A DNA stretch of 64,000 nt from UBA3478 sp965662045 (GCA_965662045.1 CBFIGE010000011.1:13355-77354); one strand, 5' to 3'. Positions 1 to 10,236 are shown, counted from the stretch's first letter. Translations and numbers: made by a program. The notes: a model not told the origin generated them from the sequence alone.

Positions 1-2151
1 TGTTCTTTTCTATTAACGCCCTCAAAGTATAGAATATTGTCTTTCAAATTGAAAAAGTCAAATGCTTTAGTTGCAATACCATCCGCCAAATCGAAAACAC
101 TATCGTCTTGAGCATCATCTTCTGTGTTGTCTTCAATCCAAAATTCCAATGGTTTAGTATGTAAATAGAAGCGACCATGATTATTGGTGCCTTGTGACAC
201 TTTTAATACAGCTGAAGATTCTTTCAAATTGTAAAACCTATTATTTTGTCTGTCTTCAAGATAAACCTCAAGTGCAGATGGAATAGATTCGTAATCAGCA
301 CTAAATTGTAATTTTTGGTCTACTTCTGAAGTAATAGAAATCGGAATTTCTTGCTCTTCATAACTTAAATTAGAAATTGCTTGAATGGTATAATTTAAAT
401 CTTCAGATTCTTCAATTAATCGGGTTTGAATATCCAATTTATTAGTAGAATAAGCTGCCGCATCATACCCTGGATCTAAGCCTTGAGTCCCTGAAGAGAT
501 GTAATAAATTTCTGTCTTTGCTACTCTTTTATTTTTTTCAATATAAAGACTGATTTTTGACCTTTCAGTTTCTCTCCCATAGAAAACTTCGGAGGTTTGA
601 TGGGTTTGATAAGATTGAGGGAAATCTAAAGTCGTAGATTGGAAATCTTTCAGTTTTATTAAAAACCCTTGACCAGGAGCTAAATTATAATTACTTAAAT
701 TATTAATAACAATCCACTGCGATCCATCCCACAAATAAAGGGCCTGATAATTATCGTCTAATTTGGAGCCATTTAATTTTAAAAAAGAGTTTACACTTGT
801 ACTCGTATTTGTTCAGGGAAAGTAAGACATAAAAGGATTTCCAACAGAGCGCCATTTTTGAAGACTTGATCCAGTAAAAGACTCAACATTAAATGAGATT
901 TGATTTGAAGAAATAGCAGGGAAATTACCTGTAAAAGTAATATTACCGGCTGCAGTTCTCATAATGGCATATCCTTTAGCAACATTAAAATCAGTGTCAA
1001 AATTTCCTGGTGCATTCGGATTATAATATTCCCATCTCTGACCAAGACCACGCATATACTTGTGTTCTCCTAATGCCGCAAATGATCCAAAAGTATTTAG
1101 ACTATTAGCTGAATTATTTACAAATGAAGCCACATTTTGATCACTTACTGGAATTGAAAAAATTCGACCACCAGAATCAGGAATATACCTGTTATAAGTA
1201 AACGCATTTGAAACTGATGATGTGACTGTTCCTGTGGCTATAAATGAGCCACTATTTGTTGAGTTTGAATTCACCAAAATATTACCTCCATCAACTGACA
1301 TGTTCGTTGTAGTAAATGCTGTTCCTGCACCGACAGTTAAAGTTCCACCTTCAAAACGAGCTCCTCCGATAGAGGCTTTTGATGTTGTAACTGATTTAGA
1401 TTTTTTGGATGCTGATGGTATATTATATGAATTCAAAGATTCTACTTCAATGTTATAGGATGTATTAGGAGTTAAACTTGAAAAAGATGTCGTATTTGAA
1501 GAGGTAGTATTAACAAGTGTCCCGCCCTGCTAAACCTTATAACTAGTCGCATTAGATACGGCATCCCAGCTAATGTTAAAACTAGTCGGATTAATATTGT
1601 AAGCTATAATTTCGTTTGGTGCATCTGTTGGTGTAGCGTATACCTTAATATCTATCAAATCAATGTATACATAATCAGGAGCAGGGTTTCCTGTAATAAG
1701 GTCTATAGAAAATTGTGTAGTTGATGAAAATGTTGATCCTGCAGAAGGAAGGTGTAATGGATATAGTGCCAGATGAAGTAAAACTTGTTCGAGCAGAATT
1801 ATATGTTGCCTCTCCTGTCCAACCACTGCCTGTATTACTTTCAACCACTAACCTATCTCCATTTTTAAATTTGTTACTTGCATTAGTCTTATAATAAAAG
1901 GAAAGATCAACTTGGGTAACACCACTTAAATCTAATACATCGGTAATAATATAGCTATAAGATCCTCCTAGATAAATGGATCTTGATCCGTCGTAAGCAG
2001 TTGAGGTCGTTTGGATAACACTTGATGACCCTGAACCTGAATTCCAAATACCCAAGTCCCCTGCTGTTTCAAAGCTCTCCGAATTATAGTCAACTTGAGA
2101 AAGAGATAGAAATGGCACTAGGCCAAGAAAAAGAAGATATAAATACCTCAT
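1..2151 (-). pseudogene. Broken secreted surface protein (jelly-roll-like, FN3, large C-terminal region), left end outside window
   Basis: The reading frame starts at 2151 with a clear signal peptide (MRYLYLLFLGLVPFLSLSQ). A beta-rich jelly-roll-like domain follows, then a fibronectin type III domain (around 1440-1620), then a long region typical of flavobacterial exported proteins that runs off the left edge. Three lesions interrupt it. A frameshift lies at a tandem AAGGAAGG (1745-1752); removing one 4-bp unit restores the frame. There is an in-frame TAG at 1530-1532 inside the FN3 domain and an in-frame TGA at 813-815. Beyond each stop the same frame stays open and the protein character continues, as I checked by translating 1-812. 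A decaying gene or poor sequence at a contig end could both explain this. It sits 5 nt downstream of the S74 gene and was probably co-transcribed with it. Function was likely surface attachment or an extracellular role (inference). Confidence 0.75.
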
Positions 2152-2156
2152 AACTC

Positions 2157-2648
2157 TTAATATTGGTTAGATAGTAACATTTCTAACCTCGATATTCTTG
2201 CCTCCAAACCTTGATTCGCTTTTTTGGCGTTTTCCAATTCTAAATTTTGCTCCTTTAAAGCATTAATTAATACAGGAATTAGACCTTGATAATTAACGGT
2301 TAACATTCCATCTTGACGCTCAACTACTAAATCAGGGAATTGTTCTTGTATTTCTTGAGCCAATACTCCAACGCTCTTTTTGCCAGAATTCTTAAAGATG
2401 TATTATTTACCGTCAATCTGAAGAAGCTTAGACATTGTAGCTCCAAGTGTCATAATATTAGACTTTAAACGCATATCTGAAGCCAAAGTCAAATCACCGT
2501 TGACAGTAACTTGTCCAGAAGCTAGGGTAAGTAAATCGGCATCACCTGATGGGCCTACCTCATCTGCAGTAACAGATGTTTGACCATAAGTCAACATAGT
2601 AAAGCTTAGAAAAGCAATTGAAAGTGAAAAGAGGTTTAAATATTTCAT
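2157..2648 (-). pseudogene. Secreted protein with S74-type chaperone (tail-fibre/endosialidase) domain, interrupted by TAA
   Basis: The start at 2648 gives a signal peptide ending TYGQ, then a short beta-rich stretch. SDMRLKSNI begins a C-terminal intramolecular chaperone domain of the peptidase S74 type. The first segment stops at a TAA (2403-2405) right after LLQIDGK. Reading through in the same frame gives YIFKNSGKKSVGVLAQEIQE and then a coiled-coil tail of the form LEARISRLEMLL, ending at 2157. The joined product, about 163 codons, has the usual S74 order: RLK..I, then G.(I/V)AQE, then a terminal trimerising coiled coil. A single base change therefore splits an otherwise intact gene. S74 domains trimerise and often autocleave in phage tail spikes; in flavobacterial exported proteins they are common but poorly characterised. 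Confidence 0.75.
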
Positions 2649-2877
2649 AATTGTAGGATTATACTTTCAAAAATTTATAAGACTAAATACGGAAAGGATA
2701 CCTATAGGTTCAAAAAAAAACAATAGATTATCGATGTAATGCATTTACTATCTATGAATAGTAACTACGTGCAACTAATCTTATGAAATTAACTTTTATT
2801 TTGACTCCGATTAAAAGAGCAAAAGGTCAGATGTATAACAAGTTGTTGATGTGATTTTGGCTCTTAAAACTCTAATA

Positions 2878-5800
2878 TTACTTTTTAACTACCTTAAAAT
2901 TGAGCTCGGCATTTGATGACCTTAAATTCAACAAATACAAATTAGGTGGTAAACTGCTAAAATCGATATCCAACTCAGGAGAGAATTGATCGATTAAATT
3001 CGTGCGTAAAAGACGTCCTTCGAAATTGAAAATTTTAACGAGTAGCGGAAAATTCACCTCCTTCGACAAAATCACTTTTGCATGATCTTGAATTGGGTTT
3101 TTAAGCAAACGAGAATTTCCAGAAGTAATGATGTTTAAATCAAAGGGAGCTAGGCATTCAATAGCCGAAAAGACTTGTATTTGGTTGAGCCCTTCTTCTA
3201 AATTTAAGCTGATTTGTCGTGAATTAGTGGTTTGTTCATCACCGTTTAAAATGATGCGATAAGGCGCCTCACCATCCATAAATAAAGTAATTCGATTTAA
3301 ATCTCTATTGTAATAATAGGTTAGGCCTAGAGCTTCAGGAGCACTCAAATCAAAATTAAAACACGAGGGCTCATATTGAATATCCCCAGACTGACCTGTA
3401 ATACATAAATTATAAATACCAGCTGGCAAACCATCAATATCAAATAGACTGCCTGAAAACGTTCCTTGTCGAACTATATTTTGACTTTGATTGGTTAGGG
3501 TATAACTGAAATTAATCGCTGAGAATTCAGGTGCGATTTGAATCACGCCCCCTGCTAAATCATCACAGGTTTCGGCTCTAGACGCAAATGCAAAAAACTC
3601 AGGGGCAAATCGGTATACTGGGCAACCATCTACATCTACTTCTTGTGCTTGCGGCGTATCAGGGCATAAATCATTGGAATCAAAAATACCATCTAAATCT
3701 TGATCAGGCTGAAAAGCTCCTTTTGCACAGAATTTGATAAAAAACTCTTGTAAAACCCCGGCATCACCAATAGAGTCATCTTCGACTTCGAGCCTCCAAA
3801 TCCCTAGAGTTGATTCACCATAAAGCTTAGCAAATGATACCGCAGGTCGAACTACTCCGGCTATTCCTGTAGCACCTAAACAATCTAAACTTTGACCGTT
3901 ATCTGCAAAGCTCACATTAACGTTATTTCGCTCGGCACAGGAATTATACAATAAGGGTACGATTGTTCCAGAAGGTGAGATAAGTCTCATTTGTAAGTCA
4001 CCCACATAGGTATGCGTTAAACGCACACCTACCTCTATTGATTCGATCGGCAATTCATCATTGATGCTAATCTCAGAACTAACTGTATTCGGAATTTGGG
4101 CCACAATACTTTGAGGTAAATCTGCAGCATATTGTATTTTACAGTCTACTACAGCAGTTGTAAATGAAAACACATCACTTTCTGAAGTATTTTCGCATGA
4201 ATTTAAGGCGCTCACCCTCCAATAATACGTTGAATTCGCAGTTAAATTTTCGAGTTCATAAGCAGTGTCATATAATACTATAGTTGACGAATTTTCAAAA
4301 GAAAGGCTTTGAGACCATTCTAGTAGATAACGCTCAGCAGATTGGTTTTCTTGCCAGGCCAAGGCGACTCTAGACCCTAAATTTTCTGATAAATCTGCAG
4401 GTGCTTGAAGTATTGTAACCGCAGGTGTAGCATCTGCTTTTTCAAGCTGGATTTCAGTATTAAAAATGGTTGAAGAATTGGAGTCTACTAAAGACAGCTC
4501 AACCGATTCAGTGGCCTGTATATCCAAAGCAGAAAGATCAAAACTCAAGGTCGACACTCCACTTTGACTAAAAGCGTCTTCACTTAGCGTCACCGTAGTG
4601 TTTTCAGAAGAAACACTGAACTCATAAGGCCCTGCGCTAGTATCTTGAATTGAAATATAGGCATCAATAATCAACTCATCTTCGCAACTCTTATAACCTG
4701 GTTGAGGTAGATTAATGGTTGCAGTTTGGCTTTGAATTACAAGGTCTGCGGTGTTCACATTAAAGTAGACACTATTAGCTGCCTTGAGCATAATTCGACA
4801 ATTCGCGCAGTCTTGATTAGGTAATTGAACTTCTGCTTGACCTATATTCGGCAATATATTGGATACTTCAGTGTCTCGCCTAATTCCACTATCATCAATG
4901 AGATACCATTCTAATTCTTGGGTATTTATAGGCGGTAAATTAGTTTGGGCTACTTCCCAAAGCAGCGTAATCCACTCTCCTGCCGTAAAAGTTTGGGAAG
5001 CAGATTGTGATAAAACTCTAAAGGGACCTTTTTCGGCATCTACAGTTATAGTTGTTTCAACAGAACGTTGTAGGGATTGTTCTGGATTTTCGTCTCGCAC
5101 CACTAAAGCAAAATGCATTGACTTATTAATTGCTGTCAAACTCTCCCAATCGTCATTCAGCCCTGGACTAGTCTGAGTGAATTCTTGTGCAAATACTCGA
5201 GTAATATTCGGAAAATATCGGGTAGCATCTGCATTGGGAGGTTGGGCTCTAAAATTTGAACCACTCATTGAAAGCGGTCCAAAGCGAGCTGCATTTACCA
5301 CACCATTATCGATTTGTTCTATGCTGTGTTGAAGTGCATCTCCTTCTGCATCAAAGGCCTCTGTACTGAGTAAAAATGGAGTTAAAGCTGGAATGTTAGT
5401 GTCCTCAATAGTCACAATCTCAGGTGGATTATTCGCGATGAGTTCGTCAGTGTAGCAGCTGAAATTTTGCATATAGTTCTGCATCTGTACCACACTCCCA
5501 ATGTGAAAATAGGCATCACCCATTTCTTGTAAATTCTCTCCTGCAACGATTCCCGCATAGGCCATGATAGTGGAGCCTGAACCAGGTTCAAATTGCACTC
5601 CCGTATTTTCAGATTGAAAAGACCAGGTGTGATTTGCCCCCATTTGGTGACCGATCTCGTGACAGACATAATCGATGTCAAAGAGCGCTCCTTCGGGATT
5701 CACCCCTGAAGAATAAGCACTTCCTTTTTTTCCCGTTTGACAGGTGGCGCCAACGAATCCGGCATTTCCGCTATTTCCATCTTGATGAAAGAGGTGGCCT

Positions 5801-6633
5801 ATATCGTAATTTTCATCACCTATTACGTCGTCTAAGACTTCTTGCAAATCCCCACCTAGGTTTTCAAAATAAGGATCTGAAAATCTATTTAGATAAATGA
5901 GTTGTTCGACCTGTTCAATAAGTTCAAAATGCACGCCAATTTCATTTTCATAAATACCATTTACTCGGGTCAAGGTCGCATTGATTGCCGCAAGAGCACC
6001 ACTGATGTTTTGACCGTGATAGGCGGTGTATTGTCCTGTAGTGGAAATAGCTATACGATAGGTTTTAAGATTAGCTGGTGCTGTAAATTCAAAAGAAGTG
6101 GGTGTTTCAGTTGATTCTTGCAATTCACAGGCCCACTCCGGTAATTCAAAATCCTCAATAGTGTAAACCACATACCACTTTTGTTGGGCCTTACTGCTTT
6201 TTGAACTTAAAGGGGTGGCACCGACCTGTTCGAGAAAAAAGCGCTGTTTACTCCCCAAAGCAGTGTACATGACTGATATTTTTTCTTCTGAAGAACTCAA
6301 AACGATTCTATATTTTCCGTCACTAGAAATACCCTTATACGCTCTAATATTGGGATATTTTTTTTGTAGGTTAGGATGAAAATTTGAGGCCTCTTCAAGA
6401 GAAAATTTCAAAAAAGAAGAAGTATTGGGCGCCGGAAGTACAACATTGGGTTTACTACTGAGTTCACTTGAAAAAAATTGAAGTTCTAAGTCATAAAACC
6501 GAGGGGCTGATCGAAGCTGTTTAGACCACTTTTGAGGTGCGACTTTTGGTAGCCAATAGTCTTGTTGTGCATAACTACAAAAGCTAGTAAAAAGTAGGAA
6601 TATTAGGCCAAGTGTATGTATTTTAGTGCGCAC
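2878..6633 (-). CDS. Secreted reprolysin-like zinc metalloprotease with P domain and T9SS sorting domain
   Basis: This is a large exported protease of about 1251 aa. The zinc site HEIGHQMGANH lies at about residue 325 and is followed by a downstream Met-turn segment (STIMAYAG), as in metzincins of the M12B/reprolysin-like group. An FN3 domain follows (about 740-830), then a proprotein-convertase P domain (about 845-970), then a thrombospondin type 3-like calcium repeat (DQDLDGIFDSNDLCPD, about 975-990). The last ~80 residues form a type IX secretion C-terminal domain. The start is chosen at a GTG (6633), which gives the signal peptide RTKIHTLGLIFLLFTSFCSY. The frame stays open to 6771, but that would overlap ribF on the other strand. 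It likely degrades external protein; the substrate is unknown. Confidence 0.85.
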   Translation of the reverse strand: MRTKIHTLGLIFLLFTSFCSYAQQDYWLPKVAPQKWSKQLRSAPRFYDLELQFFSSELSSKPNVVLPAPNTSSFLKFSLEEASNFHPNLQKKYPNIRAYKGISSDGKYRIVLSSSEEKISVMYTALGSKQRFFLEQVGATPLSSKSSKAQQKWYVVYTIEDFELPEWACELQESTETPTSFEFTAPANLKTYRIAISTTGQYTAYHGQNISGALAAINATLTRVNGIYENEIGVHFELIEQVEQLIYLNRFSDPYFENLGGDLQEVLDDVIGDENYDIGHLFHQDGNSGNAGFVGATCQTGKKGSAYSSGVNPEGALFDIDYVCHEIGHQMGANHTWSFQSENTGVQFEPGSGSTIMAYAGIVAGENLQEMGDAYFHIGSVVQMQNYMQNFSCYTDELIANNPPEIVTIEDTNIPALTPFLLSTEAFDAEGDALQHSIEQIDNGVVNAARFGPLSMSGSNFRAQPPNADATRYFPNITRVFAQEFTQTSPGLNDDWESLTAINKSMHFALVVRDENPEQSLQRSVETTITVDAEKGPFRVLSQSASQTFTAGEWITLLWEVAQTNLPPINTQELEWYLIDDSGIRRDTEVSNILPNIGQAEVQLPNQDCANCRIMLKAANSVYFNVNTADLVIQSQTATINLPQPGYKSCEDELIIDAYISIQDTSAGPYEFSVSSENTTVTLSEDAFSQSGVSTLSFDLSALDIQATESVELSLVDSNSSTIFNTEIQLEKADATPAVTILQAPADLSENLGSRVALAWQENQSAERYLLEWSQSLSFENSSTIVLYDTAYELENLTANSTYYWRVSALNSCENTSESDVFSFTTAVVDCKIQYAADLPQSIVAQIPNTVSSEISINDELPIESIEVGVRLTHTYVGDLQMRLISPSGTIVPLLYNSCAERNNVNVSFADNGQSLDCLGATGIAGVVRPAVSFAKLYGESTLGIWRLEVEDDSIGDAGVLQEFFIKFCAKGAFQPDQDLDGIFDSNDLCPDTPQAQEVDVDGCPVYRFAPEFFAFASRAETCDDLAGGVIQIAPEFSAINFSYTLTNQSQNIVRQGTFSGSLFDIDGLPAGIYNLCITGQSGDIQYEPSCFNFDLSAPEALGLTYYYNRDLNRITLFMDGEAPYRIILNGDEQTTNSRQISLNLEEGLNQIQVFSAIECLAPFDLNIITSGNSRLLKNPIQDHAKVILSKEVNFPLLVKIFNFEGRLLRTNLIDQFSPELDIDFSSLPPNLYLLNLRSSNAELNFKVVKK

Positions 6634-6675
6634 TAAACAATTTTTTATTCTAAAGATACCCCTTAAAGCAAAACT

Positions 6676-7614
6676 GTGGAAATTATCCAAGGAGTTTATG
6701 AGTTTAAAAGTGATAAACCGACAGTGCTCACCATTGGTACTTTTGACGGGGTTCACATTGGACACCAACAAATCTTAAAGCACCTCATTGAGACGGCTAA
6801 AGCCAATGACCTGTACTCTTGTTTGCTGACTTTTTATCCGCATCCTCGAATGGTTTTGCAAAAAGATAGTGGTATCAAAATGATACAGAGCATCGAAGAA
6901 AAAATTGAAAAACTTCGAGAGATTGGTCTTGATTATTTGGTAATCCATCCCTTCTCCAAGGAATTTTCGAGACTTACTGCGCAGACCTATATAGAGGATA
7001 TTTTAGTCAAAAAACTGCAAACCAAAAAAATTATCATTGGTTACGACCACAGATTCGGTAAAAACAGAGCGGCAGATATAAATGACTTAAGAGCCTATGC
7101 CAAAGAATTTGATTTTGAGGTAATCGAAATTTCAGCCCAGGCCATTGAAGAAATAACAGTGAGCTCTACCAAAATCAGAACGGCTTTAATCGATGGACAT
7201 ATTGAAGAGGCCAATCGTTTTTTGGGTTATGAATTTCACTTTAGCGGTACAGTCGTCAAAGGAAAGGCTTTGGGTAAACAAATCGGCTTTCCGACTGCTA
7301 ATCTCAAATTAGAAAATCCCTTTAAACTCATTCCAAAAAATGGAGTTTATGCCGTTCGAGTCTTGGCAGAAGAGAAGTGGTATGATGGCATGATGAATAT
7401 CGGGGTGAACCCTACCATTTTAGAGTCGGATTTATCTAAACTTAAAATTGAAATTCATCTCTTTAATTTCAATCGCGACATTTACGAAAAACAGGTAAGG
7501 GTAAGCCTGTCAAAATTCATAAGAGATGAACATAAATTCGAGAGTGTCGAGGCCTTAAAACAGCAGATTATCACTGATCAACAACAGATTCAATTTCATT
7601 TTGACACGTATTAA
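6676..7614 (+). CDS. ribF: Bifunctional riboflavin kinase / FAD synthetase
   Basis: This 312-aa cytoplasmic enzyme makes FMN from riboflavin and then FAD from FMN. The N-terminal adenylyltransferase domain carries GTFDGVHIGHQ (about residues 22-32), the nucleotidyl-transferase HxGH signature. The C-terminal flavokinase domain carries GKQIGFPTANL (about 205-215). Length is normal for the family. The start codon is GTG; 42 bp separate it from the divergent GTG start of the metalloprotease, so any promoters must overlap there. The downstream HTTM gene starts inside the last 14 nt of ribF, which suggests translational coupling and one operon. Confidence 0.95.
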   Translation: MEIIQGVYEFKSDKPTVLTIGTFDGVHIGHQQILKHLIETAKANDLYSCLLTFYPHPRMVLQKDSGIKMIQSIEEKIEKLREIGLDYLVIHPFSKEFSRLTAQTYIEDILVKKLQTKKIIIGYDHRFGKNRAADINDLRAYAKEFDFEVIEISAQAIEEITVSSTKIRTALIDGHIEEANRFLGYEFHFSGTVVKGKALGKQIGFPTANLKLENPFKLIPKNGVYAVRVLAEEKWYDGMMNIGVNPTILESDLSKLKIEIHLFNFNRDIYEKQVRVSLSKFIRDEHKFESVEALKQQIITDQQQIQFHFDTY

Positions 7615-8929
7615 CGACTACTTATTTCGACCCACTGACAACATCAGCCTTGTTCTTTTTAGAATTTGCTTTGGTTTTTTAGTAGTCGCTGAATCTTGGG
7701 GAGCACTTATTACAGGATGGGTTAAAAGCACATTTATTGATCCGGAATTCACTTTCAATTTTATAGGATTTGATTTTTTACAGCCCCTTCCTGGAAATGG
7801 CATGTACCTCTACTTCTTTGTCATGGGGCTTTGCGGATGGGGAATTTTACTCGGATATCGCTTTCGATTGAGCAGCTTTTTATTCGCTCTGATGTGGAGT
7901 GCCGTCTATTTAATGCAGAAAACATCCTACAATAATCATTACTACTTACTGATGATTCTTGCCTTTGCCATGTCCCTGAGCAATGCTCACAGTGATTTCT
8001 CTTTAGACGTAAAACAAAACAGAACGGCGAGAAGCAATCAAATGCCGGCTTATATTAAACTTTTTGTCATTGTTCAATTACTGATTGTGTATGAATTTGC
8101 TTCTATCGCCAAACTTTACAGCGACTGGTTAGACCTCAGTTTTATAGACCTCTTACTAGGCAGTAAAAAGGACACACCCATTATTGGTCCTTTACTGCAA
8201 TATACTCTAGCCAAATACAGCGTGGCCTATTTTGGAATTATTTACGATGCCCTAATCATTCCCGCCCTATTGTTTAAGCCCACACAAAAAATAGCAATCG
8301 CGCTTTCATTTTTCTTTCACCTCTTTAATAGCATTGTTTTTCAAATTGGCATTTTCCCCTATATGTCATTAGCATTTATGTTGTTTTTTATAGATTCCGA
8401 TTGGCTAAAGTTAAAAACTCAAAGACTGTACCTTCGTTTTAATCAGCAGTATCAAAACTTTCAACCCAAGAAAACCATAGTTGTCAGCCTACTACTATTA
8501 GTTCACTTTGTCGTTCAATTAGCACTGCCTCTAAGACATCATTTTATTCAAGGTGATGTGCTTTGGACTGAAGAAGGCCATCGCTTGAGTTGGCGTATGA
8601 TGCTTAGAACAAGACAGGGCAGTATTCAATTTTTTGTCACTGATGTCAAAACCGGCAGAAGAGAAACGGTCGATTTAAATCAATACCTCACCCCCAAACA
8701 AATCAGTCGATTGAGTACCCTACCCGATTATATTTGGCAGTTCAGTCAGCGACTAAAAAAAGAGTACAGCGAAAAAGGCAAACAAGTAGCTATTCACGTG
8801 AAATCAAAGGTCAGTGTCAATAGAGGACCTCATGCCGAATTCATAGACCCAAATGTAGATTTAGCAGATACAAAATGGTATTATTTTAGGCATAACCCAT
8901 GGATTTTGCCTAAACCCCTTTCAAACTAA
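7601..8929 (+). CDS. HTTM-domain integral membrane protein (vitamin K-dependent gamma-carboxylase-like)
   Basis: The protein is 442 aa. Its N-terminal two thirds consist of hydrophobic helices that match the horizontally transferred transmembrane (HTTM) family, related to vitamin K-dependent gamma-glutamyl carboxylase. The last ~130 residues are soluble and include RLSWRMMLRTRQGSIQFFV. The start is a TTG overlapping the end of ribF by 14 nt; no ATG lies near. Bacterial members have no settled function and the substrate is unknown. Its place between ribF and serS looks like a conserved flavobacterial arrangement (from memory), which argues for a core membrane role rather than recent acquisition. 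Confidence 0.8.
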   Translation: MTRINDYLFRPTDNISLVLFRICFGFLVVAESWGALITGWVKSTFIDPEFTFNFIGFDFLQPLPGNGMYLYFFVMGLCGWGILLGYRFRLSSFLFALMWSAVYLMQKTSYNNHYYLLMILAFAMSLSNAHSDFSLDVKQNRTARSNQMPAYIKLFVIVQLLIVYEFASIAKLYSDWLDLSFIDLLLGSKKDTPIIGPLLQYTLAKYSVAYFGIIYDALIIPALLFKPTQKIAIALSFFFHLFNSIVFQIGIFPYMSLAFMLFFIDSDWLKLKTQRLYLRFNQQYQNFQPKKTIVVSLLLLVHFVVQLALPLRHHFIQGDVLWTEEGHRLSWRMMLRTRQGSIQFFVTDVKTGRRETVDLNQYLTPKQISRLSTLPDYIWQFSQRLKKEYSEKGKQVAIHVKSKVSVNRGPHAEFIDPNVDLADTKWYYFRHNPWILPKPLSN

Positions 8930-8940
8930 AATTAAGGTTT

Positions 8941-8948
8941 TACTTTTG
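8941..8948 (+). promoter_or_regulatory. Putative -7 promoter element (TACTTTTG) for serS
   Basis: This is an exact match to the Bacteroidota sigma-A -7 consensus TAnnTTTG, 16 nt before the serS ATG. I see no clear -33 TTG at the usual spacing. It lies just after the HTTM stop codon, so serS may have its own promoter. Confidence 0.4.
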
Positions 8949-8964
8949 TCAAAATTTCTGCGGC

Positions 8965-10236
8965 ATGTTAGAACTTCAAAACATAAGACAACACAAAAAA
9001 CATTATGTTGACGCCCTTCAAAAGAGAGGCATTGATGCACAAGAGCAACTTGATGCCATCGTATCACTTGATGCAGGAAGAAGAGGTATTCAAACTGAGC
9101 TCGATGAATGTTTGGCTAAATCCAATCAACTTGCTAAAGAAATTGGAATGCTTTTTAAAAGCGGCAAAGCCGAAGAAGCCAATACCCTAAAAGCAGAAAC
9201 CGCCACCCTCAAAGAGTCGAGTAAGCAACTCCAAGAGCAATTGAACAAAAAGCAAGCTGCCCTTCAAGAGTTGTTATATCAAATACCAAATGTGCCGCAT
9301 AAGGACGTTCCAAAGGGGCAAGACGATAGTGACAATGAAGTTGTTTTTGAACATGGTAAACCAACATCACTTAACGAAAAGGCAGAGCCTCACTGGGAAC
9401 TCGCTAAAAAATACGAGCTCATTGATTTTGAATTGGGCGTAAAAATATCTGGAGCAGGATTTCCAGTCTACACTGGTAAAGGAGCCCGATTACAACGCGC
9501 GCTTATCAGCTATTTTTTAGATAAAAATACCGCTGCAGGATATCGCGAAACACAGGTGCCGCATTTGGTCAACGAAGCCTCTGGATACGGTACTGGTCAA
9601 CTTCCTGACAAAGAGGGTCAAATGTACCATGTTGGCAATGATGATTTATATCTCATTCCCACGGCCGAAGTACCTATTACCAACCTACTTAGAGACGAAT
9701 TGTTAAACGCAGAAGAGCTGCCTATCAAATACACCGGATACACTCCTTGCTTTAGAAGAGAAGCTGGTAGCTATGGAGCTCATGTAAGAGGGCTCAACCG
9801 ATTACATCAATTCGATAAGGTTGAAATCGTTCGCGTAGAGAGCCAAGAGAACTCCTATCAAGCCCTAGAAGAAATGGTAGAACATGTCAAAGGTATTTTG
9901 GCTGAACTTGAACTCCCTTACCGCATACTCAGGCTCTGTGGTGGAGATTTAGGGTTCACCTCTGCCCTGACCTATGATTTTGAGGTTTGGTCGGCAGCCC
10001 AGCAGCGCTGGTTAGAAATTTCTTCGGTCTCGAACTTTGAAACCTTTCAGGCCAATCGTCTAAAGTTGAGATACAAAAACAAAGAAGGCAAAAAACAGTT
10101 GTGCCATACCTTAAATGGAAGTGCATTAGCCCTACCCCGCGTTTTAGCAGCGCTTTTAGAAAACAATCAAAGTGCTGATGGTATTGCTATCCCTAAAGCA
10201 CTTCACTCCTTCACGGGTTTCGAACGCATCGATTAA
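8965..10236 (+). CDS. serS: Seryl-tRNA synthetase
   Basis: This 423-aa class II aminoacyl-tRNA synthetase charges tRNA-Ser. The N-terminal ~110 residues form the long coiled-coil tRNA-binding arm, rich in Lys, Glu and Gln. The catalytic domain contains class II motif 2 (TPCFRREAGSYG), and motif 3 is visible near the C-terminus (NGSALALPRVLAALLE). The length is standard and the ATG start is unambiguous. It is followed after 16 nt by the DUF4286 gene. Confidence 0.97.
   Translation: MLELQNIRQHKKHYVDALQKRGIDAQEQLDAIVSLDAGRRGIQTELDECLAKSNQLAKEIGMLFKSGKAEEANTLKAETATLKESSKQLQEQLNKKQAALQELLYQIPNVPHKDVPKGQDDSDNEVVFEHGKPTSLNEKAEPHWELAKKYELIDFELGVKISGAGFPVYTGKGARLQRALISYFLDKNTAAGYRETQVPHLVNEASGYGTGQLPDKEGQMYHVGNDDLYLIPTAEVPITNLLRDELLNAEELPIKYTGYTPCFRREAGSYGAHVRGLNRLHQFDKVEIVRVESQENSYQALEEMVEHVKGILAELELPYRILRLCGGDLGFTSALTYDFEVWSAAQQRWLEISSVSNFETFQANRLKLRYKNKEGKKQLCHTLNGSALALPRVLAALLENNQSADGIAIPKALHSFTGFERID

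Noticed and set aside
813..2405. Stop-codon recoding (read-through of TGA, TAG and TAA)
   Set aside because: All three stop types are involved and a frameshift is present too, while every other gene in the window uses the stops normally. Mutation or sequence error is simpler.
2812..2868. Long inverted repeat AAAAGAGC ... GCTCTTAA after the metalloprotease
   Set aside because: Arms are imperfect and about 40 bp apart with no T-run in the proper place; too weak to call a terminator.
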